DNA from: Burkholderiaceae bacterium
GTDB taxonomy: Bacteria; Pseudomonadota; Gammaproteobacteria; Burkholderiales; Burkholderiaceae_C
Direction of reading: 5' to 3'
DNA: 48,412 nt
Assembly (NCBI GenBank): GCA_031277295.1
Contig: JAITMV010000091.1
Location: 1-48,412 of the forward strand
The notes beneath the pieces were generated by a model. The model saw only the letters and a list, made by a program, of their open reading frames with translations. It was not told where the DNA came from and did not search any database. The position numbers and the translations under genes are program-made. Below, piece by piece: positions 16,644 to 26,902 of this stretch (position 1 is its first letter; each line of letters starts with the position of its first letter).

Positions 16644-17501
16644 ATGGTAAATTTTGATCTTGGCTATCTAAAAATGGAACAGTTACCTCAAATTAACGAC
16701 GATTCGGGCAAACTCGTCAGCGCCTTGGCGCGCGGCGTGCAAATCCTGCGCTGCTTCACGGTGGACACGCCCGCGCTCAGCGCGCGCGCGCTGATCGACA
16801 GCACCCGGCTGCCCAAACCGACCTTTTTCCGGCTCGCGACCACGCTGTGCGCGGCCGGGCTGCTGCGCTACAGCGAGGCGTCGGGCGCTTTCATGATCGC
16901 TCCGGGGCTGCTGACGCTGGCGTCGTCCGTGTGGGCGCGCATCCATGTCCGGCAATTGGCGTTTGGGCAAATGCAGGCGCTGGCCGACCGCGTGCGCGGG
17001 CAGGTCACGCTGGCGTTGGGCGCGGGGCTGGAACTGGTGTTCGTGGAACTGGCGCAGTCCAAAGAATGCACCACCTACCGGCCGGCGATGGGCGGGCACA
17101 TCTCGCTGTCGCGCACCGCCACCGGCCGCGCTTACCTGGCCGCGCTGCCGCCCGAACAGCTCCAGCGTTACGTCGATGGCGTGCAAGCGGCTGATCCGCG
17201 GCAGGGCCAGTGGCTGGCCGAACGGCTGGCCGAAACGCGCGACGATTTGCAACAGCACGGCTTTTGCGTCAACCGCGGCGATCTGCACCGCGAACTGCAA
17301 GCCGTGGCGGTGCCGGTGCGCTCAAGCACGCCCGACGACGAAATCCATGTCTTCACCTGCACGGTTGCAGTCTTCGAGTTGACGCCTGGGCAACTCGAAG
17401 ACGACATCGGCCCGCGCCTGGTGGCGCTGGCGCGCAATACCGAAGCGGCTTTGGGCCACAGTCCTGGCAGCGACGATCCGCGCTGGGCCGCGACGCCTTG
17501 A
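16644..17501 (+). CDS. IclR-family transcriptional regulator
   Basis: The 285-residue protein has an N-terminal winged helix-turn-helix (LVSALARGVQILRCFTVD, then LPKPTFFRLATTLCAAGLL at about residues 56-74) and a C-terminal ligand-binding domain (LELVFVELAQS, SLSRTATGRAYLAALP, HRELQAVAVPV) typical of IclR. It probably controls both divergent arms of the beta-oxidation cluster in response to an acid or its CoA ester. Neither the ATG at 16644 nor the one at 16674 has a clear ribosome site; the shorter form has the usual family N-terminus. The acyl-CoA synthetase gene starts 27 bases after its stop. Confidence 0.9.
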   Translation: MVNFDLGYLKMEQLPQINDDSGKLVSALARGVQILRCFTVDTPALSARALIDSTRLPKPTFFRLATTLCAAGLLRYSEASGAFMIAPGLLTLASSVWARIHVRQLAFGQMQALADRVRGQVTLALGAGLELVFVELAQSKECTTYRPAMGGHISLSRTATGRAYLAALPPEQLQRYVDGVQAADPRQGQWLAERLAETRDDLQQHGFCVNRGDLHRELQAVAVPVRSSTPDDEIHVFTCTVAVFELTPGQLEDDIGPRLVALARNTEAALGHSPGSDDPRWAATP

Positions 17502-17527
17502 TACACGCGACACAAAGGCAACCGGAC

Positions 17528-19105
17528 ATGAATCCGACCACTGACATCGACCGCCTGGCCCAATGGGCGCGCGAACAGCCGGACAAAGCGGCGGTGCGGC
17601 TGATCGACGGCGAGCAAGTGCGATCCTTGAGCTACGCCGAACTCGATGCGCGATCCACCCAAGCCGCGCACTGGCTGATCGCCCTGGGTCTGCGCCCTGG
17701 CGACGGGCTGGCGCTGTTGATGGAAAACCGGCTCGATCTGTTCGTGCTGGGCTGGGCCGCGCGCCGCGCCGGTTTGTATTACACGCCGGTCAGCCCCCAT
17801 CTGCACCCGTCCGAGGTGGCCTACATACTCAACGATTGCGAAGCACGCCTGCTGATCGGCACGCAACAAACGCTGGAACTGGCGCGCCGCATCCAGACCG
17901 GCGACGAGACGAACGGCTGGGACGGCCTGCGCTACCTGCTCGATGGCAAGGCAGCAGGCTGGCGTGGCGTGGCCGAAGAACTCGAATGCCACCCATCCGA
18001 CGCCATATTGCCGCAATGTCCGCTCGGGCGCGACTTTCTCTATTCCTCGGGCACCACCGGCAAACCCAAGGGCATCAAGCGCCCGCTGACGCCCTATGCC
18101 GAACGAATGCGCGACAGCTACGACGCCATCCTGTGGCGCGAATATTTCGGCCTGGGGCGCGAATCGGTCTATCTGACGATGGCCCCGCTGTACCACGCCG
18201 CGCCGCTGCGCACGGTCATGCGCAACATCGAGTGGGGCGGCGCGAGCATCGTCACCCGCCGCTTCGATGCGCTGGCGGCGCTGCGGATCATCGCGGACTG
18301 GCGCGTCACGCACAGCCAATGGGTGCCGACGATGATGATCCGCATGCTGGCGCTGCCGCAAGAAGTGCGCCAAGCGGCGGATCTGTCCAGTACGCAAGTG
18401 GCGATCCACGCCGCCGCGCCCTGCCCGCCCGACGTCAAACGCGGCATGATCGAATGGTGGGGGCCGGTCTGGTACGAATACTACGGCGGCTCCGAAAGCA
18501 TCGGCCTGACCGCTATCGACAGCGCGCAGTGGCTCCAGAAGCCGGGATCGGTAGGACGCGCCATGATCGGCAAGATTCACATCAAGGACGATCAGGGCAA
18601 CGAACTGCCCGCGGGCCGTCAGGGCCACATCTATTTTTCCGGCACGCCGCGCTTCGAATACCACAACGATCCGGCCAAAACCGCCGCCGCCTACGATGCC
18701 CAAGGATGCGCCACCTTCGGCGACATCGGCCACGTGGACGAAGACGGCTTTCTCTTTCTTTCCGGCCGCCGCACCGATCTGATTCTCTCCGGTGGCGTCA
18801 ACATCTATCCGCAGGAAGTCGAGAACCTGCTGGCCACCTACCCCGGCGTCACCGACGTGGCGGTGATCGGCGTGCCCCACCCCGAATTCGGCGAAGAAGT
18901 CAGGGCCGTGGTCGAGCTGGTCAACCCCGCCGACGCCAGCCCCGAACTGGCGGCGGCGCTGATCGATTTCTGCCGGCAACACTTGGCGCACCTGAAATGC
19001 CCGCGCAGCGTCGATTTCGTCCAGCGCCTGCCACGCTCGGAAAACGGAAAACTGTACAAACGGCGACTGATGGAACAGTACGCCGCCGCCCACCAACCTG
19101 TCTGA
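17528..19105 (+). CDS. AMP-binding acyl-CoA synthetase
   Basis: A 525-residue adenylate-forming ligase that should activate a carboxylic acid to its CoA ester. It shows the P-loop-like LYSSGTTGKPKGIKRP at residues 171-186, YEYYGGSESIGLT, ATFGDIGHVDEDGFLFLSGR and the catalytic lysine in SENGKLYKRRLM. The sequence IKRPL after the signature departs from the FadD pattern, and the substrate is not predicted. I start it at the ATG after the IclR stop; the frame itself runs further up. It is the first structural gene of the plus-strand set and is followed 11 bases later by the dehydrogenase. Confidence 0.9.
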   Translation: MNPTTDIDRLAQWAREQPDKAAVRLIDGEQVRSLSYAELDARSTQAAHWLIALGLRPGDGLALLMENRLDLFVLGWAARRAGLYYTPVSPHLHPSEVAYILNDCEARLLIGTQQTLELARRIQTGDETNGWDGLRYLLDGKAAGWRGVAEELECHPSDAILPQCPLGRDFLYSSGTTGKPKGIKRPLTPYAERMRDSYDAILWREYFGLGRESVYLTMAPLYHAAPLRTVMRNIEWGGASIVTRRFDALAALRIIADWRVTHSQWVPTMMIRMLALPQEVRQAADLSSTQVAIHAAAPCPPDVKRGMIEWWGPVWYEYYGGSESIGLTAIDSAQWLQKPGSVGRAMIGKIHIKDDQGNELPAGRQGHIYFSGTPRFEYHNDPAKTAAAYDAQGCATFGDIGHVDEDGFLFLSGRRTDLILSGGVNIYPQEVENLLATYPGVTDVAVIGVPHPEFGEEVRAVVELVNPADASPELAAALIDFCRQHLAHLKCPRSVDFVQRLPRSENGKLYKRRLMEQYAAAHQPV

Positions 19106-19116
19106 GGAACCCCGCC

Positions 19117-20247
19117 ATGCGTACCGCCCTTCGAGAAGATCACGAACAATTCCGCGACCAGGTTCGCAAATTCGTCCAGCGCGAAATCGCGCCGCACCAC
19201 CACGACTGGGAAAAAACCGGCGTCGTCTCGCGCGACGCCTGGCTGAAAGCCGGGCGCGAAGGCCTGCTGCTGTGCGCCATTCCCGAAGCCTACGGCGGCG
19301 GCGGCGGCGACTTCGGCCACTCCATCGTCGTCATTGAGGAACTGGTGCGCGCGCTGGCCAGCGGCCCCGGCTTTCCGCTGCACTCGGACATCGTCGCGCC
19401 CTACATCCTGGCCTACGGCACCGAAGAGCAAAAACAGCGCTGGCTGCCCGCCATGGCGCGCGGCGAAATCATCGGCGCCATCGCCATGACCGAACCGGGC
19501 CTGGGCAGCGACCTCAAATCGGTGCGCACCACGGCGCGGCGCGACGGCGACCACTACGTGCTCACCGGCCAGAAAACCTTCATCACCAACGGCATCAACT
19601 CGGACCTGGTCATCGTGGTCTGCAAGACCGACCCGGCGGCAGGCACGCGCGGCATCAGCCTGCTGTGCGTCGAAGCCGGCACGCCCGGCTTCACCAAAGG
19701 CGCGCCGCTGGAAAAAATCGGCCTCAAGGCGCAAGACACCGCCGAGCTGTTTTTCGACGACGTGCGCGTACCAGTCGGCAACCTGCTGGGCGAAGAAGGC
19801 AAGGGCTTCGGCTACCTCATGCACCAACTGGCGCAAGAACGCCTGATGATCGCCGTGCGCAGCCCGGTAGTCATGGAAGCCATGCTGGAAGAAACCATCA
19901 ACTACACCAAGAGCCGCAAAGCCTTCGGGCAGCCGGTGTTCGACTTCCAGAACACACGCTTCAAGCTGGCCGAAATCAAGACCAAGACCATAGCCTGCCG
20001 CGTGTTCGTCGACCACTGCATCGCCTTGCACTTCGAGAAAAAACTCAGCCCCGACATGGCCGCCATGGCCAAGCTGTACGCCACCGAAGCGCAAGGCCAA
20101 GCCGTCGATGAACTGCTCCAGTTGCACGGCGGCTACGGCTTCATGCGCGAATACCCAATCGCCCGCGCCTTCATCGACAGCCGCGTGCAGCGCATCTACG
20201 GCGGCACCTCGGAAATCATGAAGGAAATCATCGCGCGCGGGCTATAA
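19117..20247 (+). CDS. Acyl-CoA dehydrogenase
   Basis: The 376-residue flavoprotein should introduce the alpha,beta double bond in an acyl-CoA. Family signatures are [20 protein letters not shown], the flavin-binding [39 protein letters not shown] and the catalytic Glu366 in [18 protein letters not shown] precedes the ATG. The position between a synthetase and a racemase suggests a specialised substrate rather than general fatty acids. Confidence 0.93.
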   Translation: MRTALREDHEQFRDQVRKFVQREIAPHHHDWEKTGVVSRDAWLKAGREGLLLCAIPEAYGGGGGDFGHSIVVIEELVRALASGPGFPLHSDIVAPYILAYGTEEQKQRWLPAMARGEIIGAIAMTEPGLGSDLKSVRTTARRDGDHYVLTGQKTFITNGINSDLVIVVCKTDPAAGTRGISLLCVEAGTPGFTKGAPLEKIGLKAQDTAELFFDDVRVPVGNLLGEEGKGFGYLMHQLAQERLMIAVRSPVVMEAMLEETINYTKSRKAFGQPVFDFQNTRFKLAEIKTKTIACRVFVDHCIALHFEKKLSPDMAAMAKLYATEAQGQAVDELLQLHGGYGFMREYPIARAFIDSRVQRIYGGTSEIMKEIIARGL

Positions 20248-20279
20248 AGTTCAACAACAACCGGAAACAAAAACACACC

Positions 20280-21422
<1,143 letters not shown>

Positions 21423-21449
21423 CGGCAATCCATCACGTGCACACGCCCA

Positions 21450-22295
21450 TCAGACACCGGCCCCAGGCCGGCGCGACTGCGCGCAACGCACCTGAATCAA
21501 TTCACGCTCGTGCGCGTCAGCGCCCAAACGGACGGCGCTGAGAAAACCGCCCCAGACGCAGCCGGTGTCAAGCGAAATCAGCTCGGGCCGCCCCTCCAGC
21601 CAGCCCAGAGCAGACCAATGGCCAAAGGCAATCACGTCGCGCGCCGTGCGGCGGCCCGGCACATCGAACCACGGCACATAACCCGGCGGCGCGCCGTCAG
21701 CGGCGCGATCCTTGGTGGCGAATTCCATGCGTCCATCGACACTGCAAAAACGCAAGCGCGTCAAAGCGTTGACGATCACGCGCAACCGCGCCGCGCCTTG
21801 TAGATCGTCCTGCCATTGATCGGGCTGACTGCCATACATCCGATGCATGAAACCGCTCCAGTCAGAGCCGCTCAACACGGCCTCAACCTCGGCGGCCAAA
21901 GACAAAGCCTGCGCTGCCGTCCACTGCGGCAACACACCGGCGTGAACCATCAGCACGCCACGCTCGCGCAGCGCCAAAGGGCGCCGACGCAGCCAATCGA
22001 TCAATGCGGCGCGCTCGGGCGCATGCAAAATGTCGTTCAAAGTATCGTCGCGTTGCGGCTTGCGCGCGCCCTGCGACATCGCCAGCAAATGCAAGTCGTG
22101 ATTGCCGAGCAGGCAAGCAGCGGCATTGCCCAACGCCATCAGGCGGCGCAGCACGGCCAGCGATTGCGGCCCCCGGTTGACCAAATCGCCAAGCACAATC
22201 AACCGGTCGCGGCTGGGCGAAAAATCGACGCGCTCCAACAACCGGCCCAACGCCTGATCGCAGCCCTGCACGTCGCCAATCAAATAAAGTGACAT
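21450..22295 (-). CDS. apaH: Bis(5'-nucleosyl)-tetraphosphatase, symmetrical
   Basis: This 281-residue metallophosphatase hydrolyses Ap4A to two ADP and also decaps Np4 RNAs. The PPP-family metal motifs are near the N-terminus: LIGDVQGC, LGDLVNRGP and LGNHDLHLLAM, followed by VHAGVLPQW and FGHWSALGW. Length fits ApaH (about 280). No strong ribosome site is visible. It is convergent with the racemase gene (27 bases between stops). Confidence 0.93.
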   Translation of the reverse strand: MSLYLIGDVQGCDQALGRLLERVDFSPSRDRLIVLGDLVNRGPQSLAVLRRLMALGNAAACLLGNHDLHLLAMSQGARKPQRDDTLNDILHAPERAALIDWLRRRPLALRERGVLMVHAGVLPQWTAAQALSLAAEVEAVLSGSDWSGFMHRMYGSQPDQWQDDLQGAARLRVIVNALTRLRFCSVDGRMEFATKDRAADGAPPGYVPWFDVPGRRTARDVIAFGHWSALGWLEGRPELISLDTGCVWGGFLSAVRLGADAHERELIQVRCAQSRRPGAGV

Positions 22296-23351
22296 AGTGT
22301 TTAATTTGACACACTGTTTCAGAAAATACAGTTGTACAAAACGAAATCAACGCCCGCGCGGCAAGGCACAAAGCTTAAGGCCACGCTGAACAACTTTCAT
22401 GCGGCGAAAAACATCTTCGCTTATGAAGCAGTCTGCTGCTATAAGCCAATGATCGTGATATCGCCCGAATGCAAGATGCGCCAGCCGCGACAGACTTGTT
22501 CAGAGCTTCCCCAAAGGCACGCTCATCCGCAGAAACTGCATGACGTGCCCCCTCAATCTGCTTCACTACAACTACAAAGTAGGCCATGCAAAATTCGTCC
22601 TTGTGTTCCATGCCGATGACGCGCCATCCGTGACGCATGAAACTGGCACAGTCCCACCCTCTCGTCATTCCGCGCGAAGGCGGGCGATACAAGCTCTCAG
22701 CGCGAACTCCCGGAGTGATATGGATCGAATCAAAACCTGGGAGTTTTTGCCACCCGTGATAACCCCGAAACGCCAGCGCCCATGCGGGTCAGAGAGGTTT
22801 TGCAGGGCCGACCACTTAGTCGCCCCTGAAAGACCGCCTACTTGCGCAACAGTCCCGTGGATTTGATGATCGTTTGCCGCCGCCAAAAAACTGCATGACT
22901 CTCGCCCCTGCCCCCCATTGCTGTCACTACTTGGGTGACAAAACAACATGCGTACCGACATTGATGCACCCCGGCCGTGGTGCGGCATCGCTCGTCAACT
23001 GCATCCGCCCTCTTGCTTGGCATGTTGATCATGGTACCGGCGGGCACACTCAACTGGCGTATATATTCACTTCAGTTTTTCATATCGCTCACGCGCCACC
23101 CGCACCGCATGAAACCGGCGCGCTCTCACCTTTTCGTCATTCCTGCCCGCCCCTTTGTCATTCCCGCAAAGACCTCAGAGCCTATGAAAAAATCCGCCAC
23201 GCCCGCTCATGCCGCCAAAACGCACCCAGTCGTCGAAAGCAAATGCTCGCAATACCACGAGGTATTGCTGCGCTTTGCGCCTAGACTGGACACGTTGCAG
23301 GCGACTTAGCTCGGACGCGCCGAATTCTTTCACAGGCTCTGAGAGCACACC
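22296..23351. other. Gene-free, repeat-rich intergenic region of about 1 kb
   Basis: I find no convincing gene here. The stretch 22366-22506 is an inverted, partly decayed relative of 25817-25914 (shared ...CAGCCGCGACAGACTTGTTC). Bases 23233-23278 match 25869-25914 directly (TCGAAAGCAAATGC, then CGAGGTAT). Two related segments begin near 22616 and 23095 (ATGAAACYGGC followed by TCGTCATTCC), with GTCATTC-type palindrome fragments. It looks like layered remnants of short dispersed repeats. Confidence 0.6.
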
Positions 23352-24692
23352 ATGGTTTTAGCTTTGATTCTGATCGTTCTGTTCACGCTGCTGAACGGCG
23401 TATTTGCAATGTCCGAGTTGGCATTCGCATCTGCTCACAAGGCACGGCTGGCAGCGCTGCAAGAAAGCGGCGATGCGGGTGCAGGCGCAGCGCTGAAGTT
23501 GATGGCGCAGCCGACGCAGTTTCTGTCCATCGTGCAAGTGGGCGTCACGCTGATCAACATGCTCAACGGCGTCGTTGGCGAGGCGGCGTTCAACGCTCCG
23601 TTGACGCAGTGGTTCGTCGGGCTAGGTCTGCGCAAAGGTGTGGCATCGGTCGCAGCCACCGCGCTGATCCTGAGCGTCATCACATTCACCACCATCGTCT
23701 TTGGCGAACTGGTGCCCAAGCGCATTGGTCAGTTATTTCCTGAGACGGTAGCTCGCTGGGTCGCGCGGCCGATGACATGGCTGGCAACGACTGCCAAGCC
23801 ATTCGTCGCTCTACTGGCACTATCGACGCAAGCCGCGCTAAAGCTGCTGCACATCGACGAATCACGCCGCCGCACCGTCACCGAAGAAGAAATTTCGGCC
23901 AGCCTGGAAGAAGGCGTCGATGCCGGACTGATCGAAGAACACGAGCATCAGATGGTACGCAACGTATTCCATCTGGACGACCGGCCATTGACGTCGCTGA
24001 TGGTCCCGCGCGGGGATATTGAATGGCTGCACGCCGGTCAAACCGCGGCGGCGGCGCTGCAATTCGTTGCCGGGCGCGGAGAATTGCACGCCCACTCGTG
24101 GTACCCGGTGTGCCGTGAAGGGCTGGACGACGTGATCGGCATTATCTCTGTTGCGCACTTGCTCAAACTCAAGGATCAGCCCGAGCAGCGACTGGAACCC
24201 CACGTCGCGCCGGCATCATTCGTGCCGGAGACTTTGAGCGGTCTGGAAATGCTGGGACAACTACGCGACAAATCGAGCCGCCTGATGTTCATCGTTGACG
24301 AATATGGTGTAGTACAAGGCCTGATGACACCGGGCGATTTGCTGGAAGCGATCACTGGAGAACTCAAACCCGAACAACGTGCCGACGCCTGGGCCACACC
24401 CACGAATGACGGCGCCTGGGCGCTAGACGGTCTGATGCCGATCAGTGAATTAAAAGCACGTCTGCATATCGACCAATTACCGATGGAAGATAAAGGCCGC
24501 TACAATACGGTTGCCGGTTTGCTGCTGGCCGTCACCGGCCATCTGCCGTCGGTTGGTGACGAGATCGAAACGTCGGGCTGGATATTCAAGGTTCTTGAAA
24601 TGGAAGGTCGGCGCATTGATCGTGTTATAGCGCGCAACGCCCAACTGGTCGAAAAAACAGGTGTCACCCCTCGTTCGCAAGCTGCGGATTGA
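23352..24692 (+). CDS. CNNM/CBS-domain membrane protein (CorC/HlyC family)
   Basis: A 446-residue protein with an N-terminal CNNM (DUF21) membrane domain of several helices (about residues 1-145, including NGVFAMSELAFASAHKARL and ITFTTIVFGELVPKRIG), a paired CBS region (TSLMVPRGDIEWL; LMFIVDEYGVVQGLMTPGDLLEAITGE) and a C-terminal CorC_HlyC domain (YNTVAGLLLAVTGHLPSVGD). Such proteins are linked to divalent metal, mainly magnesium, homeostasis. The older name hemolysin is not supported by function. It is a single gene after the repeat-rich gap, and the promoter of the next gene overlaps its stop codon. Confidence 0.9.
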   Translation: MVLALILIVLFTLLNGVFAMSELAFASAHKARLAALQESGDAGAGAALKLMAQPTQFLSIVQVGVTLINMLNGVVGEAAFNAPLTQWFVGLGLRKGVASVAATALILSVITFTTIVFGELVPKRIGQLFPETVARWVARPMTWLATTAKPFVALLALSTQAALKLLHIDESRRRTVTEEEISASLEEGVDAGLIEEHEHQMVRNVFHLDDRPLTSLMVPRGDIEWLHAGQTAAAALQFVAGRGELHAHSWYPVCREGLDDVIGIISVAHLLKLKDQPEQRLEPHVAPASFVPETLSGLEMLGQLRDKSSRLMFIVDEYGVVQGLMTPGDLLEAITGELKPEQRADAWATPTNDGAWALDGLMPISELKARLHIDQLPMEDKGRYNTVAGLLLAVTGHLPSVGDEIETSGWIFKVLEMEGRRIDRVIARNAQLVEKTGVTPRSQAAD

Positions 24693-24717
24693 TATTTTTC
24701 CAAAGTAGTGGTAATAT
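24689..24717 (+). promoter_or_regulatory. Sigma70-type promoter for the hns-like gene
   Basis: TTGATA (24689-24694), a 17-base spacer and TAATAT (24712-24717) are close to consensus, in an AT-rich stretch 37-65 bases before the start codon. The -35 box overlaps the stop codon of the preceding gene. Confidence 0.65.
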
Positions 24718-24753
24718 CATCCCGTTTTAATTATTGATTAGGAGCCTTCTGAT

Positions 24754-25044
24754 ATGTCCTCTTACCATGAACTACTGAAACAGCGCGATGCGCTGACGCA
24801 GCAAATCGAGGAAGCGCGCAAGCGCGAAAAGGCAGATGCCGTTGCCAAGGTGCGCGTGTTAGTCGGAGAATACCAACTGACCACCACTGACATATTTCCT
24901 TCCGGCCGCAAGACGCGCGCAATCAGCAACGCAAAAATCCCACCCAAGTACCGCGACCCGGCCTCCGGCCAAACCTGGACTGGCCGTGGCAAAGCGCCCA
25001 AATGGATCGACGGCAAAGACCGTGCTCAGTTCGTGATCCTCTGA
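24754..25044 (+). CDS. H-NS family nucleoid protein (beta-proteobacterial short type)
   Basis: This 96-residue protein has an N-terminal charged coiled-coil (LLKQRDALTQQIEEARKRE, residues 8-26) for oligomerisation and the C-terminal H-NS DNA-binding motif PPKYRDPASGQTWTGRGKAP at residues 63-82 followed by KWI. It should bind AT-rich DNA and silence genes, a plausible partner for the AT-rich accessory regions in this window. A GGAG ribosome site and a good promoter precede it; two 76-bp palindromic repeats and a hairpin terminator follow it. Confidence 0.93.
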   Translation: MSSYHELLKQRDALTQQIEEARKREKADAVAKVRVLVGEYQLTTTDIFPSGRKTRAISNAKIPPKYRDPASGQTWTGRGKAPKWIDGKDRAQFVIL

Positions 25045-25051
25045 TCTTTCC

Positions 25052-25127
25052 CTGCATCCGTGAGTTGAAGAGGAAAAACACATCACCTTCCGGGCGAGAC
25101 CTTCCCTTCTTGAGGCCACGGATTCAG
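25052..25127. repeat. 76-bp palindromic repeat, copy 1
   Basis: It begins CTGCATCCGTGAGTTGAAG and ends TTGAGGCCACGGATTCAG, with the conserved core AGAGGAAAAACACATCACC and CCTTCCCTTC. It is tandem with copy 2; two more copies lie at 32903 and 33680. Confidence 0.8.
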
Positions 25128-25135
25128 ACTTTCAC

Positions 25136-25211
25136 CTGAATCCGTGAGTTGAAGAGGGAAAGCGCATCACCATGTGGGCGGGGCCTTCCCTTCTTGAGGT
25201 CACGGATTCAG
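25136..25211. repeat. 76-bp palindromic repeat, copy 2
   Basis: It begins CTGAATCCGTGAGTTGAAG and ends CTTGAGGTCACGGATTCAG; the ends are a near-perfect inverted repeat. It lies eight bases after copy 1 in the same orientation. Confidence 0.8.
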
Positions 25212-25260
25212 ACTTTCATTAATGCCGCTCGACTGCTACGAAGCGGCGAAAAAAATCTCG

Positions 25261-25289
25261 AACAGGCGCCCGCAGGTGCCTGTTTTTTT
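25261..25289 (+). terminator. Rho-independent terminator downstream of the hns-like gene
   Basis: A 10-bp stem AACAGGCGCC/GGTGCCTGTT (one G-T pair) with a CGCA loop is followed directly by a T run. It should end the transcript of the H-NS-family gene after the two repeats. Confidence 0.8.
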
Positions 25290-25392
25290 ATGCACTTTCC
25301 CAACCCCGGCAACAGGCGCCAACCCTAACGGCAATGAGCCAATGGCGATGATGAAATAATTCCCCGCTTACACACAAAGGAGCCCATTCACC

Positions 25393-25719
25393 ATGGATCA
25401 AGACACCCGACAGCGCATAGACGACCTGCTCAAAAGACACGACATTGTGCTGTTCATGAAGGGAAACGCCAATTTTCCCATGTGCGGCTTTTCCGGCCGT
25501 GCCGTACAGCTTCTCAAAGCCTGCGGCATCGAGCCACGTACGCTAGCCACAGTCAACGTGTTGCAAGACGATGCTATCCGCCAGGGCATCAAGGAATACA
25601 GCAACTGGCCAACTATTCCACAGCTCTACATCAAAGGCGAATTCATTGGTGGCTCTGACATCATGATGGAAATGTACGAATCAGGCGAATTACAACAACT
25701 GGTGTCCAGCGCCCTGTGA
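25393..25719 (+). CDS. grxD: Monothiol glutaredoxin (Grx4 type)
   Basis: A 108-residue CGFS glutaredoxin that binds a 2Fe-2S cluster with glutathione and delivers it to client proteins. The motif FPMCGFSGRA puts the active Cys at residue 31; KGEFIGGSDIMMEMYESGEL is the glutathione-binding end. AAAGGAG precedes the ATG. It stands as a single gene between the hns terminator and a repeat-rich gap. Confidence 0.95.
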   Translation: MDQDTRQRIDDLLKRHDIVLFMKGNANFPMCGFSGRAVQLLKACGIEPRTLATVNVLQDDAIRQGIKEYSNWPTIPQLYIKGEFIGGSDIMMEMYESGELQQLVSSAL

Positions 25720-25816
25720 GACCCATCATCCCAGGCCCCCTGTAACTAGGTGCGTGAAATGGCATTGATGCACTCACGTTCATGGCAAGACGCAAACCGC
25801 AGCGATACCAAAGGAG

Positions 25817-25914
25817 CCTCTGAACAAGTCTGTCGCGGCTGGCGCATCCCGTATTCGGGAGGTCTGCTTCGAAAGCAAATGCGCGCAATACCGCGAGGTA
25901 TGCTTAAGCTTTGC
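25817..25914. repeat. Dispersed repeat shared with the 22.4-23.3 kb gap
   Basis: CTCTGAACAAGTCTGTCGCG and the following GCTGGCGCAT recur inverted at 22462-22506, and TCGAAAGCAAATGCGCGC to GCTTTGC (25869-25914) recurs at 23233-23278. The 293-base gap between grxD and the next gene holds nothing else I recognise. Confidence 0.65.
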
Positions 25915-26012
25915 TCGCGCAGACTTATTCAGATATCCCAAAGTATTTGCAAAGACAGAACACGGGTGCGGCGCACCACGTTAGAACCCACCCAAAAGTC
26001 ACTGCCTGGGGC

Positions 26013-26666
26013 TCATTTCCCGCCCGTCGCAACCGGCTGCGATGCAGCAGAGGCTGTCGGCACAGGCTCGCTGCTGGATGCCGGCTTTGCATCTGAAGTT
26101 GACACCAATGGAGTGACAGAGCTCGTATTCCCATTGCGATTGCCGACGTAGTAGCCCAGGCCAATCAGCACCGCCAACACCACAATCGCCCAGGGCAACC
26201 ACTTGATCATGCCCGCGCCGGAGCTGTCCTTGGCGCCATCTCTCACCGGCATTGAAAGCAGGCTTTGCCCAACATCCGCCAGACTGACAACCTCAGCAGG
26301 AAGTTTGGACAACACACTTCCTCCAAGTGTGAGCTTACCCACAATGGGCGGCAGCAAGTAAGCCAGCGCTGAAGTCACGTCGTCGCGCGCAAGCCCAAGC
26401 CGCTTGGTCAGCATTGACAACTTATCGTCGCCCCCGCCGAGCACAGTCTCCAACTGGCTGTTGCTGATCGGCTGCGCTGCCGGACCGCCGCCCAACCAAG
26501 ACTGAACGATTGGCCCCAGACCCGCAGTCTTGAATTTTTCCAAAAAGCCGATCAATCCTCCGGCTGGCTTGTCGGTCATCAAAGCCAGCAGCATCTGCAT
26601 CAGCGGCAGCGCCTTGTCGCCTATGCCAAAGCGCGCAGCGGCCTCACGGATCAATACCTCAAACAT
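26013..26666 (-). CDS. YidB-family protein (DUF937) with C-terminal membrane anchor
   Basis: The 217-residue product has an N-terminal DUF937/YidB region with the Gly-rich GGLIGFLEKFKTAGLGPIVQSW pattern (read in two parts around residues 36-57), then ISNSQLETVLG and a second helical part LLPPIVGKLTLGG. A single membrane helix follows (WLPWAIVVLAVLIGLGYYVG, about residues 156-175) and a Ser/Thr/Ala-rich tail. The function of the family is unknown. AAAGGAG precedes the ATG. Confidence 0.8.
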   Translation of the reverse strand: MFEVLIREAAARFGIGDKALPLMQMLLALMTDKPAGGLIGFLEKFKTAGLGPIVQSWLGGGPAAQPISNSQLETVLGGGDDKLSMLTKRLGLARDDVTSALAYLLPPIVGKLTLGGSVLSKLPAEVVSLADVGQSLLSMPVRDGAKDSSGAGMIKWLPWAIVVLAVLIGLGYYVGNRNGNTSSVTPLVSTSDAKPASSSEPVPTASAASQPVATGGK

Positions 26667-26902
26667 GGAAACTCCTTTCTATCGTTTAGCGTTTAGCGCG
26701 GACTATGACATGGCGCGGCGGCGTCAAGCTCGATCCACGCCGCACGTTGTGCGTCAAACGCGCAGCGTCTGTGAACAAAATCGCAGATGACTTCGCTTGC
26801 GCTCAGGTGACGCGCTTAGACGGCACATGATTTGAACGGGTCATTTCATCATGCGCCGCTTCAGCGCGGTCATTTCGTCATTCATTCACAGGCGCTCAGC
26901 GA

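Noticed and set aside
17168-19096. 642-residue minus-strand open frame
   Set aside because: Shadow of the acyl-CoA synthetase; no recognisable motif and biased composition.
25052-25211. CRISPR-like tandem repeats
   Set aside because: Only two units, each a full 76-bp palindrome with an 8-base gap; no spacers and no cas genes.
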